Below are positions 38,996 through 46,622 of a DNA stretch of 64,000 nt, one piece after another (within the stretch, counting starts at the first letter, position 1; each line of letters starts with the position of its first letter). This DNA is from Alphaproteobacteria bacterium (GTDB taxonomy: Bacteria; Pseudomonadota; Alphaproteobacteria; Sphingomonadales; Sphingomonadaceae). The stretch lies in the NCBI GenBank assembly GCA_005883305.1, contig VBAC01000001.1, forward strand, positions 2,418,001 through 2,482,000, read 5' to 3'. The position numbers and the translations under genes are program-made. The notes beneath the pieces were generated by a model. It made no database searches and was not told where the DNA came from. It worked only from the letters and a program-made list of their open reading frames with translations.

Positions 38996-39400
38996 CTAGA
39001 CCAGCGCCAGCCCCGTCAGCTTGCCGAGCAGGCGCGGCGGCAGCGCGTCGATCCCGTCCGGCTCGCCCTCCAGATCCGCCGGCACGTCGGCCGCTTCGAG
39101 ATAGCGCCAGCCCTGGTGCGCGCGCTTCGAGGCCGCGCGGACCCGGACCAGGTCCGCGTCGAGCCGGATGATCGCCCGCCCGTCCGAGGCGGTGCCGAAG
39201 CCGAGGATCGCCTGGCGCCCGATCAGGCGGTGCCTCACGATCCAGTAGAGCGATCCACCGGTCAGCTCGTCCGCCCGCTTGGGCATGAAGCGGGTCACGA
39301 TCGCCACCGTTCCGCCGGTCGCGCGCGAGCGCATGCGTTTGTCGAGCGCGTCGAAGCCGGTGCAGCGGACCGCGACCTTGGACAAATTGAGGCTGGGCAT
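38996..39400 (-). CDS. DUF1489 family protein
   Basis: 134 residues, conserved in Alphaproteobacteria, of unknown function. Features used are the N-terminal PSLNLSKVAVRC, VAIVTRFMPKRADELTGGSLYWIVRHRLIGRQAILGF in pieces, and a C-terminal RAHQGWRYLEAADVPADL followed by LPPRLLGKLTGLALV. The ATG at 39400 is preferred because the family N-terminus begins there; the frame stays open for twelve further codons. It is 25 bp upstream of nothing on its own strand, while mgtE lies behind it in the same direction. Confidence 0.8.
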   Translation of the reverse strand: MPSLNLSKVAVRCTGFDALDKRMRSRATGGTVAIVTRFMPKRADELTGGSLYWIVRHRLIGRQAILGFGTASDGRAIIRLDADLVRVRAASKRAHQGWRYLEAADVPADLEGEPDGIDALPPRLLGKLTGLALV

Positions 39401-39425
39401 GTGTCGGCCCTTAATGTTCAGGCAC

Positions 39426-40844
39426 TTAGCCCGCAAGGCCGGTGGCGACGGCGAGGCCCAGGAAGACGAGGAAGCCCATCGAATCCGTGGTCATAGTCAC
39501 GAACACCGACGAGGCGACGGCGGGGTCGGCGCCGGCCCGTTCGAGGGTCAGCGGAACGAGCACGCCGGCCAGCCCCGCGATGACGATGTTGGTCATCATC
39601 GCCGCCGCGATCACCCCGCCGAGCGCCGGATTGGCGAAGACGAGCGAGACGCCCACGCCGATCACCACGGCGATGGTCGCGCCGTTGAGCAGAGCGACCC
39701 GAAGCTCGCGCCACACTGCGCGCCAGCGGTTGGATTGCGTCAGCTGGTTGGTCGCCAGCGCCCGGACGGTGACGGCGAGCGTCTGGGTCCCGGCATTGCC
39801 GCCGACGCCCGCGACGATCGGCATCAGCGTCGCCAGCGCCACCATCCGGGCGATCGCCCCCTCGAACATGCTGATGATGATCGAGGCCACCAAAGCGGTG
39901 CCGAGATTGGCGATCAGCCAGCGCACCCGCGCCTTGTAGCTGTCGGCCACCGGCTCGTTGATGTCGCCCTCGACGCCGGCGCCGGACAGCAGCAGCGCGT
40001 CCTCGCTCGCTTCCTCCTGGACGATGTGGACGACGTCGTCGGCGGTGATCATGCCCACCAGCCGACCGCCCGAATCGACCACCGCCGCCGAGATCAGGGC
40101 GTATTTCTGGAAGCGCAGAGCGACCTCCTCCTGGTCCATGTCGACCGGGATCAGCGTCTGCTCGCGCTTCATCACGTCGGCGACCGCGATCCGCCGCGGA
40201 GTCCTCAGGATCCAGGAAAGCAGGCAGGTGCCGACCGGCCGGTGCGCCGGATCGACGACGAACACCTCCCAGAAGTCGGTCGCCATCTCGTCGCCCGCGC
40301 GAAGGAAATCGATCACCTGGCCGACCGTCCAATGCTCGGGCACGGCGACGGTGTCGCGCCGCATCAGGCGGCCCGCGGTTTCCTCCGGGTAGGACAGCGC
40401 TTCCTCGATCGCCGCCCGGTCGTCGGGGTCGAGCGCGCGAAGAACGGCGCGCTGCTCCTCCTCCTCCATGTCCTCGATGATCGCGACCGCGTCGTCGGTC
40501 TCGAGCTCGCCGGCGATCTCGGCGACCTGGTGAGGCTCCAGCGCGTCGAGCAGTTCCTCGCGCACCCAGTCGTTCATCTCGGCGAGCACGTCGCCGTCGA
40601 GCTCGTCGGCGATCGAGGCGGCGAGCGCGCGCCGGTCGCCGCTGTCGACCAGCTCGAACAGGTCGGCGACGTCGGCCGGGTGGAGCGCCGCGACCAGCTC
40701 GCGGGCGCGTTCGGAATCGCCCGCCTCGACCCGCTCCATCACCTCGCGGACGAATTCGGGCCGCAGCCGGTCGTCCGCGTCGTGGCGGCTTTCGGGTGGG
40801 GCGGCCGTCTCCGGGGCGGAGGTATCGAGGTCGCTGTCGCTCAT
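39426..40844 (-). CDS. mgtE: Magnesium transporter MgtE
   Basis: 472 residues. An acidic cytoplasmic N domain (ALHPADVADLFELV, then LEPHQVAEIAGELE) and two CBS domains (YPEETAGRLM, then GTCLLSWILRTPRRIAVADVM) sense Mg2+. The five-helix pore domain contains ANLGTALVASIIISMFEG, GGNAGTQTLAVTVRAL and VFVTMTTDSMGFLVFLGLA. It is a gated Mg2+ channel of the inner membrane. The ATG start is clear. It stands just upstream of DUF1489 in the same direction and divergent from the cyclophilin gene. Confidence 0.95.
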   Translation of the reverse strand: MSDSDLDTSAPETAAPPESRHDADDRLRPEFVREVMERVEAGDSERARELVAALHPADVADLFELVDSGDRRALAASIADELDGDVLAEMNDWVREELLDALEPHQVAEIAGELETDDAVAIIEDMEEEEQRAVLRALDPDDRAAIEEALSYPEETAGRLMRRDTVAVPEHWTVGQVIDFLRAGDEMATDFWEVFVVDPAHRPVGTCLLSWILRTPRRIAVADVMKREQTLIPVDMDQEEVALRFQKYALISAAVVDSGGRLVGMITADDVVHIVQEEASEDALLLSGAGVEGDINEPVADSYKARVRWLIANLGTALVASIIISMFEGAIARMVALATLMPIVAGVGGNAGTQTLAVTVRALATNQLTQSNRWRAVWRELRVALLNGATIAVVIGVGVSLVFANPALGGVIAAAMMTNIVIAGLAGVLVPLTLERAGADPAVASSVFVTMTTDSMGFLVFLGLAVATGLAG

Positions 40845-40943
40845 CTCGCCCTCCTTCGCTTGGCTTGATCCCGCCGCTTCCTAGGCTGGCGCGCTTGCCC
40901 TGTCGATACGTGGAGCCTAAGCGGCGGCGCGAAGGAGTTCCCT

Positions 40944-41405
<462 letters not shown>

Positions 41406-41426
41406 GTCCGGGAGCCACCCCTTTTT

Positions 41427-41530
41427 CCCTCCCCCTCAGGGAGGGCGTAGGGTGAGGGTGTTCGGCGCAAGCGGTTATTCGTTGACTCTGTAACCCCTCA
41501 CCCCAACCCTCTGCCCATCGGAGAGGGAGC
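41427..41530. repeat. R2 palindromic element, copy 3, providing the SDR ribosome-binding site
   Basis: Arms CCCTCCCCCTCAGGGAGGGCGTAGGG and CCCCAACCCTCTGCCCATCGGAGAGGGAGC. The last bases GGAGAGGGAGC abut the ATG of the SDR gene at 41531, so the element supplies that gene's Shine-Dalgarno sequence. Confidence 0.8.
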
Positions 41531-42310
41531 ATGGAAATGTCGACCAAGGCAATGAGCCGCCTCGTCACGCTCGTCACCGGCGCTTCGGCCGGTCTCGGCG
41601 CGGAATTCGCCCGCCAGCTTGCCGCCAAAGGCGAGCCGCTCGCTCTCGCCGCCCGCCGCCGCGACCGGATGGAGGCGCTGGCCAGGGAGATCGGCGGCGA
41701 GGTCCACATCTTCGAGGCGGATCTCGCCCGCGAAGGCGCCGCCGCCGGCCTGCTCGCCGAAATGGCCGCGGAAGGCCTCACCGTCTCCACCCTGATCAAC
41801 AATGCCGGCTTCGGCCTCGCCGGCAAGGTCGCCGCTTTGCCGCCCGGGCGCCAGAGCGAGATGATCGATCTCAACGTCCGCGCTCTGACCGAGCTCTGCC
41901 GGCTCGTCCTCCCGGCCATGCTGGAGCGGGGGAGCGGCGCGATCCTCAACGTCGCCTCGACCGCGGCCTTCCAGCCCGGGCCCAACATGGCCGTCTATTA
42001 CGCCAGCAAGGCCTATGTCCTGTCCTTCACGGAAGCGCTCCACCACGAGCTCGAGGACACGCCGGTCCGGGTCACCTGCCTCTGCCCGGGCCCGACCGAG
42101 AGCGAGTTTTCCGAGGTCGCCAACTCGCGCAGCCCGACGCTCGAGCGGATGAAGGTCCCCGCCGCCCCGGTCGTCCGCGCCGGCCTCGCCGGCCTCGCCA
42201 AAGGCAAGGCGATCGTCGTTCCCGGCCTGCCCAACAAGATCACCAGCCAGATGAGCCGCCTGCTCCCCCGCGCGATGATGCGGCGGATCGTCGGGCGGAT
42301 TAAGGTCTAG
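41531..42310 (+). CDS. Short-chain dehydrogenase/reductase (SDR)
   Basis: 259 residues. The classical SDR fold has the cofactor motif TGASAGLGAEFA near residue 17, LINNAGFG near residue 88, the active site YYASKAYVLSF (Tyr-x-x-x-Lys) with an upstream serine in NVASTAA, and PGPTESEF. It is an NAD(P)-dependent oxidoreductase of the DltE/YqjQ-like branch; the substrate is unknown. The stop overlaps the convergent terminase gene by four bases. An ATG two codons in (41537) is an alternative start. Confidence 0.9.
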   Translation: MEMSTKAMSRLVTLVTGASAGLGAEFARQLAAKGEPLALAARRRDRMEALAREIGGEVHIFEADLAREGAAAGLLAEMAAEGLTVSTLINNAGFGLAGKVAALPPGRQSEMIDLNVRALTELCRLVLPAMLERGSGAILNVASTAAFQPGPNMAVYYASKAYVLSFTEALHHELEDTPVRVTCLCPGPTESEFSEVANSRSPTLERMKVPAAPVVRAGLAGLAKGKAIVVPGLPNKITSQMSRLLPRAMMRRIVGRIKV

Positions 42311-43659
42311 AGAAACCTTATGCTCGGTTCGCGGACGCGCCGCAGCATCAATTCGGTCATCGCCCAGACCATCGCGTCGGCCCTGTCGGGAGACCGCCCC
42401 GGCCCGGCATAGCCGCCGCCGATCAAGAGACCGCACAATTGGTCCTCCAGCGCCGGAAAGGCTCCGGCGAACTTCGCCTTGCCGGCTTCGAACAGGGCCG
42501 CGACCGGCTCGGCGCGCGCCGTCTTGCCCTCGGCGGCGTGAACCAGCCGCAGCGGCAGCCCGGTATCCGCTGCCCTCAGCACGCTTTCGATCATCTTTCC
42601 GCCATTGTTCGCCTCGGCCACCACCCGATCGGCGCCCCAGGCCTTCGCCGCGCCGGCCACCGCCTTCGCCCAGCCGTCCGGCGAAAGCCCCCCGGCGCTG
42701 CAATCGGCCAGCACATAGCCTGTCCCGAGCGAAGCCGAGGGGCCTGTCCCGTCGCGGCCAAGCCCGCACACCACGATCCCGCATACGCCTTCCGCCGAAG
42801 CGGGCGGATCGACCCCGATCACGATTCGGGGACAGTTGCCGGCAACTGTCCCCATTTGCACCCGTCCCCTCTCGATCATCGCCCGGGTCCACAGCGCCCC
42901 TTCGAAATCCTCGATCAGCTCGCCGTCCAGCTCCTGCCGCCCGAGCCTGGTCCCGCCGTACATCTCTACCATCGCCTGCCGATAGTCTGCGGCCGAATGC
43001 ACATTGTCGCAGGTCCGGCCAAAGGTCGTCTCGGCCCGCTCCATGGCGGCGATCCGCTTGACCAGGGGAATCGCCCGCGGCGTCGTCGTCACCACCGTGC
43101 GCGGGCGCTCGCCCAGCCGAAGCCCGAGCATCAGATTGTCCCAGGTCTCGTCCGCCTTGGTCCATTTCGCCAGCTCGTCGCACCAGGCGAAATGGTGCTG
43201 CGGCCCGCGCAGCGAGTCGGGCGAGCAGGCGGAATAGGCGAAGGCCCGGGCGCCCGAGGGAAACAGCAGCATCCGCTGGCTCGCCACCCAGCGCAATTCC
43301 TCGTCGGCCCGGGCCGAGGCGATCAGCCCGCTGTCGCCGCGGACCATCACCTTCACCGCTTCGTCCATCGTCGCGGCGACGAGCGCGATCCGCGCGTCGG
43401 GATGCTCGCGCGCCCGCGCCAGCACCCATTCGGCCCCGGCCCGGGTCTTGCCGAAGCTGCGACCGGCCCGGATCGTCCACACCCGCCACTCGCCCGCCGG
43501 CTCGCGCTGCCCGCCATGCGCCCAAAGGCCCCAATCCTCGTTCATCGTCATCCGCTCGCCCGGGCTGAGGCTGCGGATCACCCGCTCCAGCGCCGCCTCG
43601 TCGAGCTGCCGCCCCGCCGCCGCCAGCCAGCGGCGAAGCGCGCGTCCATCCTGTTTCAT
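42307..43659 (-). CDS. Phage/GTA-type terminase large subunit
   Basis: 450 residues, a DNA-packaging motor of the gene-transfer-agent/phage type. The ATPase has Walker A RAGRSFGKTRAG (G66 to T72), Walker B FAWCDELAKW, and the coupling motif VVTTTP. The nuclease domain carries the acidic residues in VIGVDPPAS, VVAEANNGG and DRADAMVWAM, so both activities look intact. It is the typical length for RcGTA-like large terminases. The next gene upstream is a probable small subunit. No portal, protease or capsid gene follows; a host SDR gene converges instead. Codon use and GC match the chromosome, as in GTA genes. Confidence 0.9.
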   Translation of the reverse strand: MKQDGRALRRWLAAAGRQLDEAALERVIRSLSPGERMTMNEDWGLWAHGGQREPAGEWRVWTIRAGRSFGKTRAGAEWVLARAREHPDARIALVAATMDEAVKVMVRGDSGLIASARADEELRWVASQRMLLFPSGARAFAYSACSPDSLRGPQHHFAWCDELAKWTKADETWDNLMLGLRLGERPRTVVTTTPRAIPLVKRIAAMERAETTFGRTCDNVHSAADYRQAMVEMYGGTRLGRQELDGELIEDFEGALWTRAMIERGRVQMGTVAGNCPRIVIGVDPPASAEGVCGIVVCGLGRDGTGPSASLGTGYVLADCSAGGLSPDGWAKAVAGAAKAWGADRVVAEANNGGKMIESVLRAADTGLPLRLVHAAEGKTARAEPVAALFEAGKAKFAGAFPALEDQLCGLLIGGGYAGPGRSPDRADAMVWAMTELMLRRVREPSIRFL

Positions 43660-43693
43660 CTTTCAACCTCGATATGGTCAATGCGCTGCCTGG

Positions 43694-43797
43694 CTCCCTC
43701 TCCCGTGGGGAGAGGGTTGGGGTGAGGGGGTTCCGAGTCGGAGACTTCCGCAAACGCCCGAACCCCCCACCCTACCCTCTCCCCAAAGGAGAGGGTT
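43694..43797. repeat. R2 palindromic element, copy 4
   Basis: Arms CTCCCTCTCCCGTGGGGAGAGGG and CCCTCTCCCCAAAGGAGAGGG flank a TTGGGGTGAGGGGG / CCCCCCACCCTA core. It lies in the 157-bp gap between the terminase small- and large-subunit genes. Confidence 0.8.
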
Positions 43798-43816
43798 TTC
43801 AGGCCCGGACCGGGAC

Positions 43817-44332
43817 CTAGGCCTCGTCCCCCTCCACCCGCACTCCGATCGCCTTCAGCTTGCGGATCAGCTTCGCCGTCACCTCCTCGATCTCCACCCG
43901 CTTCGGCACATTCCGCTTGGGCACGTTGAACCCCGCCAGGCCGCGCTGGTGGTGGCGCAGCAGCTCCATCCCCTTTTCCCAGTCGATCTCGCCGGGGGCG
44001 TCCGCCCCCTCCACGATCGCGTCGCCGCTGATCTCGATCCGCTCCGCCCCGCGCGCCGCCCGCTCGATCAGAGCCGCCTCCAGCCGCGCATAGCCCTGCT
44101 CCAGCGCCGCGTCCCAATCGGCGCGAAAGCCGGCGTCGCGCATCCGGTTGGCGTAGACGGTGCTCACCGCCACACGCGCCGCCTTGGTCGATTCCTGCAC
44201 GTTGCAGGTCGCCGCCAGATGCTCGAGAAACACCGTCCGCGCCCGCACTCCGAATATCTGGTGCCGTTTGCGCCGCTTCTGCAGCTTGCGGTTGCAATTG
44301 GGCACGATCTCTTCACCTTCATCCTCATTCAT
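43817..44332 (-). CDS. Probable terminase small subunit (DNA-binding)
   Basis: 171 residues. A basic N-terminal stretch (NRKLQKRRKRHQIF) is followed by a helix-turn-helix region (FLEHLAATCNVQESTKAARV, STVYANRMRDAGFRADWD), the pattern seen in GTA g1 and phage small terminases, and then an alpha-helical C-terminus. It would recognise DNA and load the large subunit encoded just downstream. The ATG at 44332 has AAGGAGAGCGGG directly upstream. A terminator-like hairpin ends 20 bases before that ATG, so expression may depend on read-through. Confidence is limited by weak sequence conservation of small terminases. Confidence 0.7.
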   Translation of the reverse strand: MNEDEGEEIVPNCNRKLQKRRKRHQIFGVRARTVFLEHLAATCNVQESTKAARVAVSTVYANRMRDAGFRADWDAALEQGYARLEAALIERAARGAERIEISGDAIVEGADAPGEIDWEKGMELLRHHQRGLAGFNVPKRNVPKRVEIEEVTAKLIRKLKAIGVRVEGDEA

Positions 44333-44352
44333 CCCGCTCTCCTTCGGACAAC

Positions 44353-44383
44353 AAAAAGGCCGCCGGCAAACCTGCCTGCGGCC
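44353..44383 (-). terminator. Terminator hairpin in the leader of the terminase small-subunit gene
   Basis: Reading the minus strand, GGCCGC-a-GGCA-ggtt-TGCC-g-GCGGCC (44383 down to 44358) is followed by TTTTTG (44357-44353). The hairpin ends about 20 bases before the gene's ATG and just before its ribosome-binding site. That makes it either the end of an upstream transcript or an attenuator. Confidence 0.6.
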
Positions 44384-44385
44384 CA

Positions 44386-44501
44386 ATCCCTCATCGCGCT
44401 CCGGCGAAGGCCGGAGCCGTGGACAACCCCGTCGGGGGGTGGATCCCTCATCGCGCTCCGGCGAAGGCCGGAGCCGTGGACGACTCCCGTCGGGGGTCGA
44501 T
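44386..44501. repeat. Tandem duplication of a 57-bp palindrome-bearing unit
   Basis: Two nearly identical direct copies begin at 44386 and 44443, each starting ATCCCTCATCGCGCTCCGGC and containing the hairpin CTCCGGC-gaa-GCCGGAG. They differ in a few bases around ACAACCCC / ACGACTCCC. Only two units exist, so it is not a CRISPR. Confidence 0.75.
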
Positions 44502-44794
44502 CCGTCTTTCCTGTCGGCTTAGCTCGGGAGAATCGCCGCCCCCGGGCGCGACTCGCACGTCTCCACGATGACTGAATCATGCCACGGCAGAGTCACTCTG
44601 TCAACCACAAAAGTCAATGAAATCAACGTCCTACAAAATATCGGAATCCGCCAGTGCCCTCAATCGCTTGCCCGCAAATTTGTTGGATTTGAAATCCGAC
44701 AGAAACCCGATTTTTCTCCGCGCAAAAATATTTTCGGCCCCGCCTCGGCGCCCAATCCGCCTAATTCAGAAGCTCCTCGCCGGCCGCTTTGAAT
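44502..44794. other. AT-rich intergenic stretch upstream of the terminase pair
   Basis: About 290 bp of clearly lower GC than its surroundings, with runs such as GATTTTTCTCCGCGCAAAAATATTTTCGG cut by C/G blocks. I see no convincing gene. It may hold the promoter for the terminase transcript on the minus strand, or be a scar of inserted DNA. Confidence 0.4.
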
Positions 44795-44928
44795 CTCACG
44801 CAAAGCCGCGAAGCCGCAAAGAAGAAAATTAAAGGCCTAAGGCCGTATGGCCACCTACGGAGACGGACAGCAATGGCCTTCGGCCGGAGCTTGCTCAGCC
44901 TCTTTGCGCCTTCGCGTCTTTGCGTGAG
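44795..44928. repeat. R6 inverted-repeat element, copy A
   Basis: 134 bp with long terminal inverted repeats: CTCACGCAAAGCCGCGAAG at the left and CTTCGCGTCTTTGCGTGAG at the right, the outer 11 bases perfect. A conserved tail CCCGAACCGCTCAAGCGCCGG follows. Three more copies lie at 46248-46401, 46468-46600 and 47111-47244. Confidence 0.85.
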
Positions 44929-44980
44929 ACAATCCACGCCCGAACCGCTCAAGCGCCGGGGAAGAATGCACGAGGAAGGC

Positions 44981-45847
44981 CTACCCCAATTCCCCAACCA
45001 GCCAATCGTGGAACACCCGCACTGGCCGCCGCCCCAGCGCCGCCTTCCTACAGGCGAACCAGTAGGAATAGGGGCTCTCCACCGCGGCGTCGAACAGGCG
45101 GTGGAGGCGCGGGTCGTGGGCACCCTCCAGGTGCATCTCGAACATGAAGGCGATTCCGAGCCCCTGGGCGGCGGCGTCGAGGATCAGCTGGCCGGAATCG
45201 AAATGGTCGATCGCCGCCGGCGCGAGGTCCGGCAGCCCCATCGCCTCGCGCCAGTAATCGAACGCGTCGGGCAAATCGCGGTGGAGCAGGATCGTCGCTC
45301 CGGCGATCTCGGCGGGGTGCCTGAGGTGCGCAAGCGCCTCGCCGGCGATCGCCACCACCCGGTTGGCGCCGAGCTTCATGCTGTAGAGCGGCGGCTCGAC
45401 CGCGCGGGCGAGGACGATCGCCGCGTCGAGCCCTTCGTCGAGCCGGGCCAGAGCGTGGCCGCGCGTGTCGATGTCGATGTGCAGCTCGGGATGGAGCGCC
45501 CTCAGCGCGCCCAGCCGCGGCATCAGCCGGTAGGAGGCGAACAGCGGAAGCACGGCGAGCTTCAGGCGCATGATCTCGGCGTGGCCGGCGGCGCGCTCCA
45601 CCGCCTTGCCGAGCGCGTCGATCGCCGGCCCGATCTCGGCCAGCAATTGCGCGCCGTCGTCGTTGAGCGCGACCGCCTGGTGGCGCCGCTCGAACAGCGG
45701 CCGGCCGACGTGCCGCTCGAGCGACTGGATTCGCCGGGACAGCGCCGGCGAGGACAGCGCCAGCGCCTCCGCCGCGGCCTTGACCGACCCCAGCCGCGCC
45801 GTCTCGACGAACGCCTCGACCGCCGTCAGCGCCGGCAGCCGCTTCAT
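44981..45847 (-). CDS. LysR-family transcriptional regulator
   Basis: 288 residues. The N-terminal winged helix-turn-helix (LPALTAVEAFVETARLGSVK, LSSPALSRRIQSLERHVGRP, LFERRHQAV) is of the GcvA-like subgroup. The effector-binding domain follows, with DEGLDAAIVLARA and GLGIAFMFEMHLE. The ATG at 45847 begins the family N-terminus; the frame is open further upstream. The target is not clear, since no divergent gene starts on the plus strand. Three perfect palindromes lie 19-90 bp upstream and are candidate binding sites. The 3' end abuts R6 copy A. Confidence 0.9.
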   Translation of the reverse strand: MKRLPALTAVEAFVETARLGSVKAAAEALALSSPALSRRIQSLERHVGRPLFERRHQAVALNDDGAQLLAEIGPAIDALGKAVERAAGHAEIMRLKLAVLPLFASYRLMPRLGALRALHPELHIDIDTRGHALARLDEGLDAAIVLARAVEPPLYSMKLGANRVVAIAGEALAHLRHPAEIAGATILLHRDLPDAFDYWREAMGLPDLAPAAIDHFDSGQLILDAAAQGLGIAFMFEMHLEGAHDPRLHRLFDAAVESPYSYWFACRKAALGRRPVRVFHDWLVGELG

Positions 45848-45865
45848 GACGCTTGGCCTGCTATT

Positions 45866-45937
45866 TGTGCGCCGCACATTTCGGCGACCTCTCATTTGTG
45901 ACGCAAATGCGTCACTCGCTGCGTGCAGTTTCTGCAC
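45866..45937. promoter_or_regulatory. Cluster of three perfect palindromes upstream of the LysR gene
   Basis: TGTGCG-c-CGCACA (45866-45878), GTGACGCA-aa-TGCGTCAC (45898-45915) and GTGCAG-ttt-CTGCAC (45923-45937). Each begins GTG and ends CAC at its core. They are well placed as operator sites for autoregulation of the LysR gene. Confidence 0.5.
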
Positions 45938-45987
45938 CTGTAGAGGCCGTCTTCGCACTTGCACAAAACCTGCGCAAGCGCAAAAAA

Positions 45988-46055
45988 GACCCTGCCTTTC
46001 AGGCATCCTCTCCTAAAAACTTTCCAGGGTCGGCCACCGCGCCGGCCCTTTTTTT
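45988..46055 (+). ncRNA. Candidate small RNA or structured 3' end (plus strand)
   Basis: GACCC (45988) pairs with GGGTC (46027-46031) around an inner perfect hairpin TGCCT-ttc-AGGCA (45993-46005) and a single-stranded TCCTCTCC (46006-46013). A terminator with a T7 tail follows at 46027-46055. The CU-rich loop resembles anti-Shine-Dalgarno loops of alphaproteobacterial small RNAs. No protein gene on this strand explains the terminator. No promoter was identified. Confidence 0.35.
46027..46055 (+). terminator. Rho-independent terminator without an associated protein gene
   Basis: Stem GGGTCGGC / GCCGGCCC (one G-U pair), loop CACCGC, then seven T residues. The left arm GGGTC can instead pair with GACCC at 45988, so two mutually exclusive folds exist. 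Confidence 0.7.
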
Positions 46056-46247
46056 AGCCGAGGTCCGCCGAGCCTAAAGCGCCGCCGCGCAGCGGCGCCG
46101 CCCTTGGGCGAAGAGCCGGACCCGGCCGGCCAGCCTGCGCCCACGGGCGACAGGACTGACGTCACGGCACAATGGTGCCGTGACGGCCCTTCGGTGACCA
46201 GCCGGCTGTCGCGCCTACGCCTTCCCTCGGGCCGGCGGCCGCAAGGT
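46056..46247. other. Intergenic region with a perfect 10-bp hairpin
   Basis: No gene is apparent. GTCACGGCAC-aatg-GTGCCGTGAC (46161-46184) is a perfect hairpin, nested in a wider pairing GCGACAG (46147-46153) / CTGTCGC (46206-46212). It may be part of a structured RNA or the relic of a mobile palindrome. Confidence 0.45.
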
Positions 46248-46401
46248 CTCACGCAAAGCCTGTCCTGAGCGACGTCGAAGGGCCGCAAAGCCGCGAAGAA
46301 GAGAAAACGGGCGGAAGGCCGGAAGGCTTAGGGCGGCTGGCAGCAGTCGCTGCCGATAGAGACCCGCTCGGCCCCTTTGCGCCTTCGCGTCTTTGCGTGA
46401 G
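46248..46401. repeat. R6 inverted-repeat element, copy B (with internal insertion)
   Basis: Terminal repeats CTCACGCAAAG / CTTTGCGTGAG as in copy A. The left arm is interrupted by about 20 bp (CCTGTCCTGAGCGACGTCGA) that resembles part of an R1-like repeat. It is followed by the tail CCCGAGCCGCTCAGGCGCCG and GGAATATGCTCC. Confidence 0.8.
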
Positions 46402-46467
46402 ACATCCCGCGCCCGAGCCGCTCAGGCGCCGGGAATATGCTCCTCGCCGTCACGGCCGCCGCAAAGG

Positions 46468-46600
46468 CTCACGCAAAGCCGCAAAGCCGCAAAGAAGGGA
46501 AAGGGGCCGAAGGCCCGAAATGCTTTATACGCAGACCGGCAGCAGTGGCCGCCGATCGAGACCCGCTCAGCCCCTTTGCGCCTTTGCGTCTTTGCGTGAG
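46468..46600. repeat. R6 inverted-repeat element, copy C
   Basis: 133 bp, ends CTCACGCAAAGCCGCAAAG / CTTTGCGTCTTTGCGTGAG. It is followed by the same tail as copy B. In this copy the tail contains the stop codon and last codons of the GxxExxY gene. Confidence 0.85.
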
Positions 46601-46622
46601 ATAAAATCCGAGCCCGAGCCGC

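Noticed and set aside
44386-44501. Possible CRISPR
   Set aside because: Only two units in direct tandem with no spacers, and each unit is itself palindromic; it is a tandem duplication.
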